A model generated the notes under the pieces. It was given only the letters and a program-made list of their open reading frames with translations. It did no database searches and had not been told where the DNA came from. A DNA stretch of 50,391 nucleotides from an uncultured Pelagibacteraceae bacterium (GTDB taxonomy: Bacteria; Pseudomonadota; Alphaproteobacteria; Pelagibacterales; Pelagibacteraceae), in assembly GCA_902612235.1 (NCBI GenBank), contig CACMCJ010000007.1:1-50391 (forward strand), in the 5' to 3' direction. Of this stretch, positions 37,278 through 44,971 are shown piece by piece. The number at the start of each line of letters is the position of its first letter. Position 1 is the first letter of the stretch. The position numbers and the translations under genes are program-made.

Positions 37278-38540
37278 TCAAGATCTATTAAGTTTAAAAT
37301 CTAGGTATAAAGCAGCAGTCCAAGAAAAATTTTTAGCACCCATTCCTAAACCTGACTTACAACTGTAATATTCACGAAATTTTTTTTTTTCGACTAAATT
37401 AATGGTCTTTTTTCTTATTATTTCTGCAAACTTTTTATCTTTATTTTTTAATCCTTGATAAATAATCCAATTACAATTAACCCATACCGGTCCCCTCCAG
37501 TACCTCTTTTCCTCAAAAGATTTATGTTTAGAACTTATTGACGGAAAAAAATATTTCTCGTTTTTAGAATATTTTTTTAGGCTTTTAATTAACTCTCTAT
37601 TAATTAAATTATTGTTTAAATCAGCAAATAGCATAAAAAAATTAGTTATTGATGGTATTTCTACTGAAGTATTATTTTTAAGATCTTTATTTTTAAATTT
37701 CATTTTTTTTGAATTGTATAATTTTACAAGTTTGCTTTCATTTAAAAGAATATATTTTTTTAAAAAAGAGCTCTTTTTGCCTATAAATTTAAGTAAAAAA
37801 TCTAAATCTTTTAAAGCTTTTAAAAAAAGTGAATTAAAACCTACATCAACAACATTAAATTTTGATTTGAAGTAAAGTTTTTTAGGATCATAATTCAATT
37901 GTCTTAAGTGATTTTTTATCGTTACATATCTATCATAATCTATTTTTAGTGGTCTTTGACTTTTTTTAACAATTTTATTATCCTTTCTTTTGTAGTTAAG
38001 TTTAGAGTCTATTTTGACTTTACTCATCGGTTTGTCCCATAAAGGAGAATTGTCATACCCACTTTCCCATGGATGAAGTATGGAAATTAAACCAGTTCTT
38101 TTTGGATCTCTGTATCTAATAAACCATTTTAAATATTTTTTAATTTTTAATATTAAAGTTTGATATTTTTTTACTTTTTTTTTTGAAAATTTTTGTCTCT
38201 CAATAATTATCCTTAAAATACTTGCTAATATTGGTGGTTGAGTTATTCCAGATGAGGAAATTTTTCCACCACAATTCCAAGCTTTATAGTTAGGAGTATA
38301 ATTTAAATCTTTAATATGAAACAGAATATGTGGAATCATTCCATCATCCCACTGTCCCGAAATCAAAGTTTCAATTTCTTTAAATGAGTAATCTAAATTG
38401 AAATTAGAATATCCTAAAGCAATAAAAGCTGAGTCCCAATTCCACTGAGCTGGATAAAGTTTGGTATTAGTAGGTAAAGTATAATTTGATCTTCTATTAT
38501 TTATTAAAGTTTTTTTTGCAAATTTTATTGTACTATTCAT
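37278..38540 (-). CDS. MGH/GgH-like glycoside hydrolase (GH63-type)
   Basis: An (alpha/alpha)6-barrel hydrolase of 420 aa, the length of bacterial mannosylglycerate/glucosylglycerate hydrolases. Conserved stretches are QWNWDSAF (residues 32-38), GQWDDGMIPHI, PWESGYDNSPLWD with candidate acid Asp163, RYWRGPVWVNCNW, and the C-terminal FREYY...GLGMGAKNFSWTAAL with candidate catalytic Glu389. There is no signal peptide, so it acts in the cytoplasm on an imported glycoside. It shares one base with the ABC permease gene upstream and is last in the transporter operon. The family is well supported; the exact sugar is inferred. Confidence 0.82.
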   Translation of the reverse strand: MNSTIKFAKKTLINNRRSNYTLPTNTKLYPAQWNWDSAFIALGYSNFNLDYSFKEIETLISGQWDDGMIPHILFHIKDLNYTPNYKAWNCGGKISSSGITQPPILASILRIIIERQKFSKKKVKKYQTLILKIKKYLKWFIRYRDPKRTGLISILHPWESGYDNSPLWDKPMSKVKIDSKLNYKRKDNKIVKKSQRPLKIDYDRYVTIKNHLRQLNYDPKKLYFKSKFNVVDVGFNSLFLKALKDLDFLLKFIGKKSSFLKKYILLNESKLVKLYNSKKMKFKNKDLKNNTSVEIPSITNFFMLFADLNNNLINRELIKSLKKYSKNEKYFFPSISSKHKSFEEKRYWRGPVWVNCNWIIYQGLKNKDKKFAEIIRKKTINLVEKKKFREYYSCKSGLGMGAKNFSWTAALYLDFKLNRS

Positions 38541-39733
38541 TATCCTTTTACACTTCCAGCTGTTAAACCACTTACTAAATATTTTTCAAAATATACAAAA
38601 ATTAAAAGTATTGGCAAAGTGACTATCACTGATCCAGCCATTAAATATTGCCTTGGTGTTTCAGCGTCACCAGTTAAATGATTTATTGCTCTGGATAATG
38701 TGAATGTTTTTGGATTATCTAAAAACATTAGTGAAAACAAAAATTCATTCCAAGCTATCATAAATACGTATAATGATACTGAAGCAATAGCAGGTAAACT
38801 GAGAGGGATAATTATTTTAATAATTATTCCAAACCAGTCTTGCCCATCGATGAGTCCTGCCTCTTCAATTTCTTTGGGTATGCTTCTAAAATAACCTTGA
38901 AGCATATAAATCGCTACGGGCAAAGTAGTTGCTGTATAAACAATAAGTAATCCTCCAATTGAATTTCTCAAACCTAGTTGACTAAAAACAGTATATAATG
39001 GAATAACTAATACAATGGCTGGAAACATATAAATTATTAATATTGATGTTGAGAGAAAAGTTTTTCCAAAAAAATTTAATCTAGCAACAGCATAAGCTGC
39101 AGGTATAGCAAATAATAAAGTTATTAAAACTGTTCCAATAGATACATAAGAACTTGTAAGAATATATCTACCAAAATCATAAGTTTTGAAAATAACAAAG
39201 TATGATTTAAATATTTCAAAAATATTTTTTGAAATACCAATACTTAAATCTAGAGGATTTATCAGCAAAGCAGTCTGTGTTTTAAAGCTGGTAACAAACA
39301 TAATGTAAAAAGGAAATAATATGACTAATGCAAAAAATACTATTGCAAATAAAGACAAAAACTCAAACACGATTTTTTCTGATGTAAAATCCTGTATTAA
39401 ATATTTAAAATTATAATTCTTTAATTTATTTGTAAAAAATAAGGTTAATAAAAATATACCAAATGAAAACCAAAGAGGAGAGTTCTCAGTAAAAAAAGTA
39501 TATAAAATTGTAAATAATAAAGATAATATTAAAATTTTTAAAAGATGATTGAATTTATTTCCAATAAATATACAAATTAAAGTAAGTCCAAGTGATAATA
39601 ATAGATTTAGATTAAAGTTGAGACTAGTAAAATTTAAACCTTGTAAAGTTGCCATTATTTTCCATATACAAATTATTGTTGCTAAAAAAATTGATGATGC
39701 GAATAAAGTTATTATTAAAGATTTAAATTTCAT
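38540..39733 (-). CDS. Carbohydrate ABC transporter permease (MalG type) with extra N-terminal helices
   Basis: Inner-membrane permease of 397 aa. The MalG-like core begins near residue 123 (TM1, then PFYIMFVTSFK). It carries the EAA loop EIEEAGLIDGQDWFGIIIKIIIPL that contacts the ATPase. The first 120 residues are additional: about four hydrophobic segments at roughly 7-27, 41-58, 65-82 and 86-102 not found in ordinary 280-aa MalG proteins. It overlaps the other permease by 11 nt and the hydrolase by 1 nt. Confidence 0.9.
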   Translation of the reverse strand: MKFKSLIITLFASSIFLATIICIWKIMATLQGLNFTSLNFNLNLLLSLGLTLICIFIGNKFNHLLKILILSLLFTILYTFFTENSPLWFSFGIFLLTLFFTNKLKNYNFKYLIQDFTSEKIVFEFLSLFAIVFFALVILFPFYIMFVTSFKTQTALLINPLDLSIGISKNIFEIFKSYFVIFKTYDFGRYILTSSYVSIGTVLITLLFAIPAAYAVARLNFFGKTFLSTSILIIYMFPAIVLVIPLYTVFSQLGLRNSIGGLLIVYTATTLPVAIYMLQGYFRSIPKEIEEAGLIDGQDWFGIIIKIIIPLSLPAIASVSLYVFMIAWNEFLFSLMFLDNPKTFTLSRAINHLTGDAETPRQYLMAGSVIVTLPILLIFVYFEKYLVSGLTAGSVKG

Positions 39734-40982
39734 TTGCCTTCTTCCCGATTAATTTAAAATAAATAATCATAAAAGTTATTAATAATAGTACGATTACTAT
39801 TGAAACTGCTGAACCCATTCCAATATTTGATATCGCAAATCCTTGTTGATAGACACTGATTGGTAAAGTCAATGTGCCTGATGCACCGCCCGTTAATAAA
39901 AAAATATCTTCAAATTTATTAAAATTCCAAATAAATCTAATCATAAATAAAATAGACAAAATTGCTGTAATTTGTGGAAGAGTGATATAAAAAAATTTTC
40001 TAAATGGTCCAGCTCCATCGACATCTGCAGCTTCATAAAGATCCTTAGGGATACCTTGTAATCTTGCTAATATAAATAAAAAAGCTAATGGAAAATATCG
40101 CCAAATTTCAAAAAATATAACTGTGGTCAGTGCTAATCTTAGTTTAAATTCAATTCCTAACATATTTATAATTAAATACTTTTGTCCAAGTAAATTTATA
40201 GGTTTTTCAATAATTCCATAATTAATTAGAAGAGAATTAATAGTACCGCTATTTGGGTCCAAGAGTAAGGTCCAAGTATAAGCCAGGGCAACTACAGGAC
40301 CTACATAAGGAAAAAGTAGTATACTTCGTATAAATGATCTACCATAAAATTTTTGGTTTACCAGTTGAGCAGCAAATATACCAAGTATAATAGCGCCTAG
40401 TGTTCCAAAAAAAGTAAAATAAAAAGTTGTCATTAAAAGCTCAGAAAAATTGTTATTTAAGAAAACATTTTTAAAATTTTTAAGAGTAAAATCTGTTGTC
40501 AATAAAATATTGTCAGATTTTCCATTTAAATCTGGTTTATTAGCTTTAATTTTTTGAATATTAATATCGTTATTATTTGTCTCTTTAATTATAATTTCAA
40601 AATTCTCACGATAACCTGCCTCCCAATTCCCAAAAATACATTTAATTTTTTGTGACTTGAATTCACATCTTTTATCCAAATTAATTGGTTTAATATTTTT
40701 TGGAAATTTGTCTGAAAATTTAACTTCCTTAATATCTTGAATTAATGAGCTATTTCTTAGTTTATAGATAATTTTTAATTCAGAATTGTTATCCTGTTTG
40801 TTTTTAACGATTTTTTTTGCCCTTGGCTCAGGAATTCTTATATCTTTAAGTTCAACTTCTTTGAAACTAATCCATACATTTGCAAAAATTGGAAATAAAA
40901 TTATTGCAAAAACTAAGCATACAGCAGGTAAAAGAAGTATATATGCTGTCCTTTTTTCTATTTTTGATAGCGAGGTGCTCAT
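39723..40982 (-). CDS. Carbohydrate ABC transporter permease (MalF type) with a periplasmic insertion
   Basis: Inner-membrane permease of 419 aa. TM1 covers about residues 13-38 and the next helix starts only near 181. Between them lies a soluble stretch of about 120 residues, presumably periplasmic, with Cys106 and Cys115. Its pattern (LRNSS..., D.FPKNI, C...KIKCIFGNWEAG) resembles a DUF11/Ig-like repeat. The core then has the EAA loop EAADVDGAGPFRKFFYITLP. The start codon sits directly against a 16-bp hairpin with no ribosome-binding site before it. It pairs with the MalG-type permease and the solute-binding protein. Confidence 0.9.
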   Translation of the reverse strand: MSTSLSKIEKRTAYILLLPAVCLVFAIILFPIFANVWISFKEVELKDIRIPEPRAKKIVKNKQDNNSELKIIYKLRNSSLIQDIKEVKFSDKFPKNIKPINLDKRCEFKSQKIKCIFGNWEAGYRENFEIIIKETNNNDINIQKIKANKPDLNGKSDNILLTTDFTLKNFKNVFLNNNFSELLMTTFYFTFFGTLGAIILGIFAAQLVNQKFYGRSFIRSILLFPYVGPVVALAYTWTLLLDPNSGTINSLLINYGIIEKPINLLGQKYLIINMLGIEFKLRLALTTVIFFEIWRYFPLAFLFILARLQGIPKDLYEAADVDGAGPFRKFFYITLPQITAILSILFMIRFIWNFNKFEDIFLLTGGASGTLTLPISVYQQGFAISNIGMGSAVSIVIVLLLITFMIIYFKLIGKKANEI

Positions 40983-41017
40983 TTAAAAGCGGATAATATC
41001 TTATTATCCGCTTTTAA
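40983..41017 (-). terminator. Perfect 16-bp hairpin between binding-protein and permease genes
   Basis: The arms TTAAAAGCGGATAATA (40983-40998) and its exact complement (41002-41017) are separated by 3 nt. On the transcript the hairpin follows the binding-protein stop and its last base abuts the permease ATG at 40982. The U run is short, so it may be a partial terminator or an mRNA-stabilising stem rather than a full stop. Confidence 0.75.
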
Positions 41018-41029
41018 GAAATATATTTG

Positions 41030-42352
41030 CTAGAATTTTGCTAATTCAGCGTTGATTTTTTTAACTGCTTCATCAACAGATATCTGATCATCAATGTATT
41101 CCCTTGTAATTCTATTTAAGAATTGTGCGTTGATGATTTTTGATGCTCTAGAAAGTTCGCCTTCTTTTACTCCCCATCTGTTTGCAGTATCTAATCCTGC
41201 TACAATGTTATTAATTACATCTGGCGAATAAAGTTCAGTTAATGGTTTTTTTCTATCTACACCAACTGGTAGCTTACTCCAAGCTTTAGTGAATGCAGCC
41301 GGATCTGAAGAATTTCCTCTTCTTACAGGAAATTTTCCTTCAGGTGCAATCGCCAAAGTGCTTGTGTATCCTTCATCCATAGAGTACTCAACAAACTTTT
41401 TTGCTTCGTCAGTATCTGCGTCAGCAGTAATACCAAAATATCTCACGTCTGCCCAAGCAGCACCCTTCTTATTGTTTGGTCCACTAAAATTAGTGATGAA
41501 CCCAGTTTTGGATGCAAGTTCCGGTGATGTAGGATCACTATTGATTGTTGGAGGAGCTGAATCTCTTAGTCCAGCTAGTTCATCCATAATAAACGGTGAC
41601 CAAATTATCATTGGTGTTTTTCCTGCGAAATAAAGTTCTCTAGATTGTTTCCAGAATAATTCTCCTGGAGGACTAGCCTTAGCTATAACTTTATAAAATT
41701 CTAAAGAGTTTTTTAGAGCTTTTCCTTGCTTTTTTGTTCCACCCTTTTTAATAAAATTTACTCCGTTAGCTAAAAGAACATGCTCAAGAACTTGGCTCAT
41801 AAAGTTTTCATCAGTTTTGGTTGCAGCTACAAATCCAAACATGTCTCCGCCTGAAAGAACTTTCACAGCTTTTAAAATATTCTCGTAACTTGTTGGTGGC
41901 TCAAGACCTGCATTTTTAAATAAGTCCTTTCTATAAACTACCATTTGTGTCCATCCATCAACTGGTACAGCAGCAATTTTTCCACCTTTTTTTGCCATGT
42001 TCAATGCCCCTGGAGCAAAAGTTTTTTTTCCTAAACTTTTAACTACATCATTGTTTGCATTCACATCAAGTATGCCTGCTTCGGCCCAAGGTAAAACATA
42101 TTGAAGAGTATGATATATTACATCTGGAAGATTTCCTGCAGCTGCAGCGGCAGTTGCTCTAGACCCTAAATCTTTTTCCTCAACTGGAATAACTTCAACT
42201 TTAATACCAGTTTTGGACTCGAATGATTTTGCCATTTCCATTTGTTTTTCCATTCTTGCCGGCTGAACTTCAGTAGTCCAAAAAGTAATATCTGCAAAAC
42301 TATTAGACGTTAATAAAGTTAAAGCAAAAATGAATACTGTTATTTTTTTCAT
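41030..42352 (-). CDS. Periplasmic sugar/solute-binding protein (family 1)
   Basis: Extracellular solute-binding protein of the MalE/UgpB cluster, 440 aa. The N-terminal signal peptide ends near residue 20 (NSFADITFW). Typical family features are the bilobal length, LPDVIYHTLQYVLPWAEAGIL, and the aromatic-rich C-terminal half. It lies upstream of both permeases on the same strand and delivers the ligand to them. The ligand is unknown; the linked MGH-like hydrolase suggests a glycoside such as glucosylglycerate or mannosylglycerate. It has a strong Shine-Dalgarno, unusual in this window, implying high expression. Confidence 0.92.
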   Translation of the reverse strand: MKKITVFIFALTLLTSNSFADITFWTTEVQPARMEKQMEMAKSFESKTGIKVEVIPVEEKDLGSRATAAAAAGNLPDVIYHTLQYVLPWAEAGILDVNANNDVVKSLGKKTFAPGALNMAKKGGKIAAVPVDGWTQMVVYRKDLFKNAGLEPPTSYENILKAVKVLSGGDMFGFVAATKTDENFMSQVLEHVLLANGVNFIKKGGTKKQGKALKNSLEFYKVIAKASPPGELFWKQSRELYFAGKTPMIIWSPFIMDELAGLRDSAPPTINSDPTSPELASKTGFITNFSGPNNKKGAAWADVRYFGITADADTDEAKKFVEYSMDEGYTSTLAIAPEGKFPVRRGNSSDPAAFTKAWSKLPVGVDRKKPLTELYSPDVINNIVAGLDTANRWGVKEGELSRASKIINAQFLNRITREYIDDQISVDEAVKKINAELAKF

Positions 42353-42356
42353 TTTT

Positions 42357-42362
42357 CCTCCT
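42357..42362 (-). promoter_or_regulatory. Strong Shine-Dalgarno of the solute-binding protein
   Basis: AGGAGG on the - strand, 4 nt before the start codon at 42352. Most genes in the window have weak sites or none. Confidence 0.75.
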
Positions 42363-42436
42363 GTTAATTATTTAAATAATGTTTTAAGTTTAGCAATAAG
42401 ATTTAAATTCTTCAATGGTTTAAATGCATATGAGTT

Positions 42437-42445
42437 TGATATAAT
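42437..42445 (+). promoter_or_regulatory. Extended -10 promoter of the ABC ATPase gene
   Basis: TGATATAAT, an extended -10 (TGnTATAAT), 15 nt before the ATG at 42461. No clear -35 box is present, which extended -10 promoters can tolerate. The predicted leader is about 9 nt. Confidence 0.55.
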
Positions 42446-42460
42446 TAAAAATTTAGAAAA

Positions 42461-43516
42461 ATGGCTTTTTTAGAATTTAAAGATATAGACAAATCCTTTG
42501 GTGAAAACCATGTAATTAGAAAATTTAACCTAGAGGTTGAAAAAGGTAAATTTATAGTATTGCTAGGACCATCTGGTTGCGGAAAATCTACACTACTAAG
42601 GATGATAGCTGGGTTAGAAAAAATAGATGAAGGGAAAATCTTTTTAGAAAACAATCTTCTTAATGATTTGTTACCTTCTAAAAGGCAAATTGCAATGGTT
42701 TTCCAATCATATGCTTTGTATCCACACATGAATGTTTTTCAAAATATCTCTTTTGGCCTTAAATCTGAAAAAATTTCAAAAAATGAAATTAAAGATAAAG
42801 TAATTGAAGCAGCAAAAATTTTAAAAATTGAAGAATTTTTGGATAGAAAGCCAAAGGAACTTTCAGGAGGACAGAGGCAGCGAGTTGCTATTGGAAGGGC
42901 TATAACTAGAAATCCCAAATTATTTTTATTTGATGAACCTCTTTCTAATTTAGATGCAGCTCTAAGGTCAGAGATGAGAGTTGAAATTTCAAAATTACAT
43001 AAGAAACTTAAAAGTAATATTGTATACGTAACTCATGATCAAATTGAGGCTATGACTTTAGCTGATAAAATTGTGATAATGAATAAAGGAAAAATTGAAC
43101 AATTTGGAACTCCTGATGAAATCTATGATAATCCAAATAATATTTTTGTCGCTGAATTTATTGGAAATCCTAAAATGAATATTTTTAAGATCAAAACTAA
43201 AGATATTATTAATAAAAATACGTTTAAATTATTTAATAAAGAAATTAAATTTGAAAATTCAAAGTTTAAAAATGAGTTTTATGTAGGTATTAGGCCAGAA
43301 CATTTATCTTTAGAAAATAGAAGTGAAATTTCAGCTGAAATTAAAATCGATCTTATTGAAAATTTAGGTTCCGAGAAAATAATCTACACGCATGTAAATG
43401 GTGCTGAAATAAGAATAAAAAGTACTAAAAATATTAAAGATAAAAATATTACAATTTACTTACCTAAAAATAAGTTATATTTATTTGATAATAATAAAAA
43501 TAGATTAAAAACGTGA
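42461..43516 (+). CDS. Sugar ABC transporter ATP-binding protein (UgpC/MsmK type)
   Basis: ATPase of the CUT1 sugar transporter family, 351 aa. Walker A GPSGCGKST is at residues 36-44, Q-loop VFQSYALYPHM, signature LSGGQRQRVAIGRA, Walker B LFLFDEPLSNLDAALR, and H-loop VTHDQ. The C-terminal 110 residues form the TOBE domain (VGIRPEHLSL). It is transcribed away from the binding-protein and permease genes but is surely their ATPase. It could also serve other sugar permeases, as MsmK-type ATPases do. tRNA-Cys follows 27 nt after its stop. Confidence 0.94.
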   Translation: MAFLEFKDIDKSFGENHVIRKFNLEVEKGKFIVLLGPSGCGKSTLLRMIAGLEKIDEGKIFLENNLLNDLLPSKRQIAMVFQSYALYPHMNVFQNISFGLKSEKISKNEIKDKVIEAAKILKIEEFLDRKPKELSGGQRQRVAIGRAITRNPKLFLFDEPLSNLDAALRSEMRVEISKLHKKLKSNIVYVTHDQIEAMTLADKIVIMNKGKIEQFGTPDEIYDNPNNIFVAEFIGNPKMNIFKIKTKDIINKNTFKLFNKEIKFENSKFKNEFYVGIRPEHLSLENRSEISAEIKIDLIENLGSEKIIYTHVNGAEIRIKSTKNIKDKNITIYLPKNKLYLFDNNKNRLKT

Positions 43517-43543
43517 TTCTAATCATGATTCAATCTATAAGGT

Positions 43544-43617
43544 GGCCACGTGGCGGAATGGTTACGCAGAGGATTGCAAATCCTTTTATCCCAGTTCGAT
43601 TCTGGGCGTGGCCTCCA
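43544..43617 (+). tRNA. tRNA-Cys (anticodon GCA)
   Basis: A 74-nt cloverleaf with encoded CCA. The acceptor stem GGCCACG pairs with CGTGGCC, and the discriminator base is T, as expected for Cys. The anticodon stem GAGGA/TCCTT surrounds TTGCAAA, giving GCA. The T-loop is GTTCGATTC. A promoter of its own is not obvious, so it may be read through from the ATPase gene. Confidence 0.96.
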
Positions 43618-43626
43618 AAATATAAG

Positions 43627-43655
43627 TTGTTTTATTTAACTAAAAAAAGTATGTT
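43627..43655 (+). promoter_or_regulatory. Predicted promoter of tRNA-Asn
   Basis: TTGTTT (43627-43632), a 17-nt spacer and TATGTT (43650-43655) place the start near 43662, three nt before the tRNA. Consensus-based prediction. Confidence 0.5.
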
Positions 43656-43664
43656 GCGAATTAT

Positions 43665-43740
43665 TCCTCGGTAGCTCAGTTGGTAGAGCAGTTGACTGTT
43701 AATCAATTGGTCGCAGGTTCGAGTCCTGCCCGAGGAGCCA
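43665..43740 (+). tRNA. tRNA-Asn (anticodon GTT)
   Basis: A 76-nt cloverleaf with encoded CCA. The acceptor stem TCCTCGG pairs with CCGAGGA, and the discriminator is G. The anticodon stem GTTGA/TCAAT encloses CTGTTAA, giving GTT. The T arm is GCAGGTTCGAGTCCTGC. It ends 6 nt before the convergent regulator gene. Confidence 0.97.
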
Positions 43741-43746
43741 AAATAA

Positions 43747-44115
43747 CTAACCTGTTTTTTCGAACTTAGAAGTATTTCCTAAAATTTGAAGAATTTTTTC
43801 TTTTTGAGATTTGGATAGAGAAGCAAAAGTTCTGCTTAAAAAAGAATAATTTAAATCATCGTTATTGTTAATTTCTGACTGAGAAATTTCTTTAAAATCT
43901 TTATAATCCTCAAAAAAATAAATAATTGGAACTTTTAAAAAATGTGAAAGTTGCATAAGTCTATTTGAACTTACTCCATTCGTACCTTTTTCATATTTCT
44001 GAATTTGTTGAAATGTTACGTTAATTGCTTGAGCGACTTTTGTTTGAGTTAAACCTAAAGACAATCTTCGCATTCTTAGTTTTTTACCTAAATGTATGTT
44101 AAAATTACCTTCCAT
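43747..44115 (-). CDS. XRE-family helix-turn-helix regulator
   Basis: DNA-binding protein of 122 aa with a Cro/C1-type HTH at about residues 10-64 (RMRRLSLGLTQTKVAQ, then TFQQIQKYEKGTNG). The C-terminal tail contains SRTFASLSKSQKEKILQIL. AAAGGG lies 5 nt before the start and serves as ribosome-binding site. This type is common as a conserved single-copy regulator in alphaproteobacteria. It converges on tRNA-Asn, and its targets cannot be named from sequence. Confidence 0.9.
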   Translation of the reverse strand: MEGNFNIHLGKKLRMRRLSLGLTQTKVAQAINVTFQQIQKYEKGTNGVSSNRLMQLSHFLKVPIIYFFEDYKDFKEISQSEINNNDDLNYSFLSRTFASLSKSQKEKILQILGNTSKFEKTG

Positions 44116-44275
44116 TGAACCCTTTTTTTAATAACACTAAAACCTAATTTGAACTTTTTAGCAATAGTAAATATGTATTTTTAGAAAAAAAATTCAGCTT
44201 ATTTTTAATCAAAATATTCAGAAAAAAATCAAAAAATTGTTGACTCTAGACTAAAAAAGGTGAACGAAATTGCAA
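44116..44275. promoter_or_regulatory. Non-coding stretch between the XRE regulator and the DUF6134 gene
   Basis: A 160-nt A/T-rich spacer that must contain the XRE gene promoter and the 3' end of the DUF6134-like transcript. I see TTGACT at 44240-44245 on the + strand with no good -10 at 16-18 nt, and the short palindrome AATTGCAATT around 44269. No RNA gene or hairpin terminator is evident. Confidence 0.3.
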
Positions 44276-44959
44276 TTATTTATAAATTTTCAAGCGATAT
44301 TCCCAATATCCGCTTTTATCGAAAGCTGCTTTTACCCATAAAAAATTATTTTCATCATACCAAATGTCTGTGTTTAATTTTTTACTATCAGGTAAAGTTT
44401 TATCTGAAGACTTAAAATTAAAATGTAATGTTTTATAAACCTTATCACCTATTTTAATTTCTTCTTTACCTATAAAAGTAACTGTTTGAGGAATTAATCT
44501 GCCAGAAACGGCACTTATTTGCTCTTTTGCTTCTACAATTTGATGATTCCACCATGTGCCAACAATTGAATTTTTGCTAGCTTTACCTTTGTAAGATGAA
44601 CCATCTATTAAAAAATCATCATCTTCTTTATTAAATAATATATTTACATATTTTTTTTTATTATTTTGATTAGTTTTTGCAGAAAACTTGATTAATTGGT
44701 CGTTTTTGTAAGTTTCCTCACTTTCAGCGTAATATTTGTAAATTTCAACTCCAAATTTTTTTATTTTAAAACTTATTTCGCTGTTCACTGACGAAATGTC
44801 TTTTTTTCTATTAAAATCGTACTTATGATAGCCTATTGGCTTATTATTTCTAAATAGCTCATATTCTAAATAATTAAAATTTACGTAATGATCGACGTGA
44901 CTGATAGCCTTAAAATCTGTAAAAAATAAAATTATAATTGAAAGCAATATTTTTTTCAT
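44276..44959 (-). CDS. Exported DUF6134-like protein
   Basis: Protein of 227 aa with a cleavable-looking hydrophobic N-terminus (MKKILLSIIILFFTDFKAIS), so probably periplasmic. The stretch YELFRNNKPIGYHKYDF and the beta-rich remainder with DIWYDENNFLWVKAAFDKSGYWEYRL resemble the DUF6134 family. No enzymatic motif is visible and the function is unknown to me. The start codon lies only 12 nt from the divergent cysK start. Confidence 0.72.
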   Translation of the reverse strand: MKKILLSIIILFFTDFKAISHVDHYVNFNYLEYELFRNNKPIGYHKYDFNRKKDISSVNSEISFKIKKFGVEIYKYYAESEETYKNDQLIKFSAKTNQNNKKKYVNILFNKEDDDFLIDGSSYKGKASKNSIVGTWWNHQIVEAKEQISAVSGRLIPQTVTFIGKEEIKIGDKVYKTLHFNFKSSDKTLPDSKKLNTDIWYDENNFLWVKAAFDKSGYWEYRLKIYK

Positions 44960-44964
44960 ATATT
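44959..44964 (+). promoter_or_regulatory. Possible -10 box of cysK (leaderless message)
   Basis: TATATT followed 7 nt later by the cysK ATG (44972) would give a leaderless transcript. TTGAAA at 44938-44943 is at 15 nt spacing, slightly short. Both elements lie in or beside the start of the divergent gene. Confidence 0.3.
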
Positions 44965-44971
44965 TTTGATT

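Noticed and set aside
43536-43541. TATAAG as -10 box for tRNA-Cys
   Set aside because: It would place the start inside the mature tRNA (which begins at 43544), so it cannot be the promoter.
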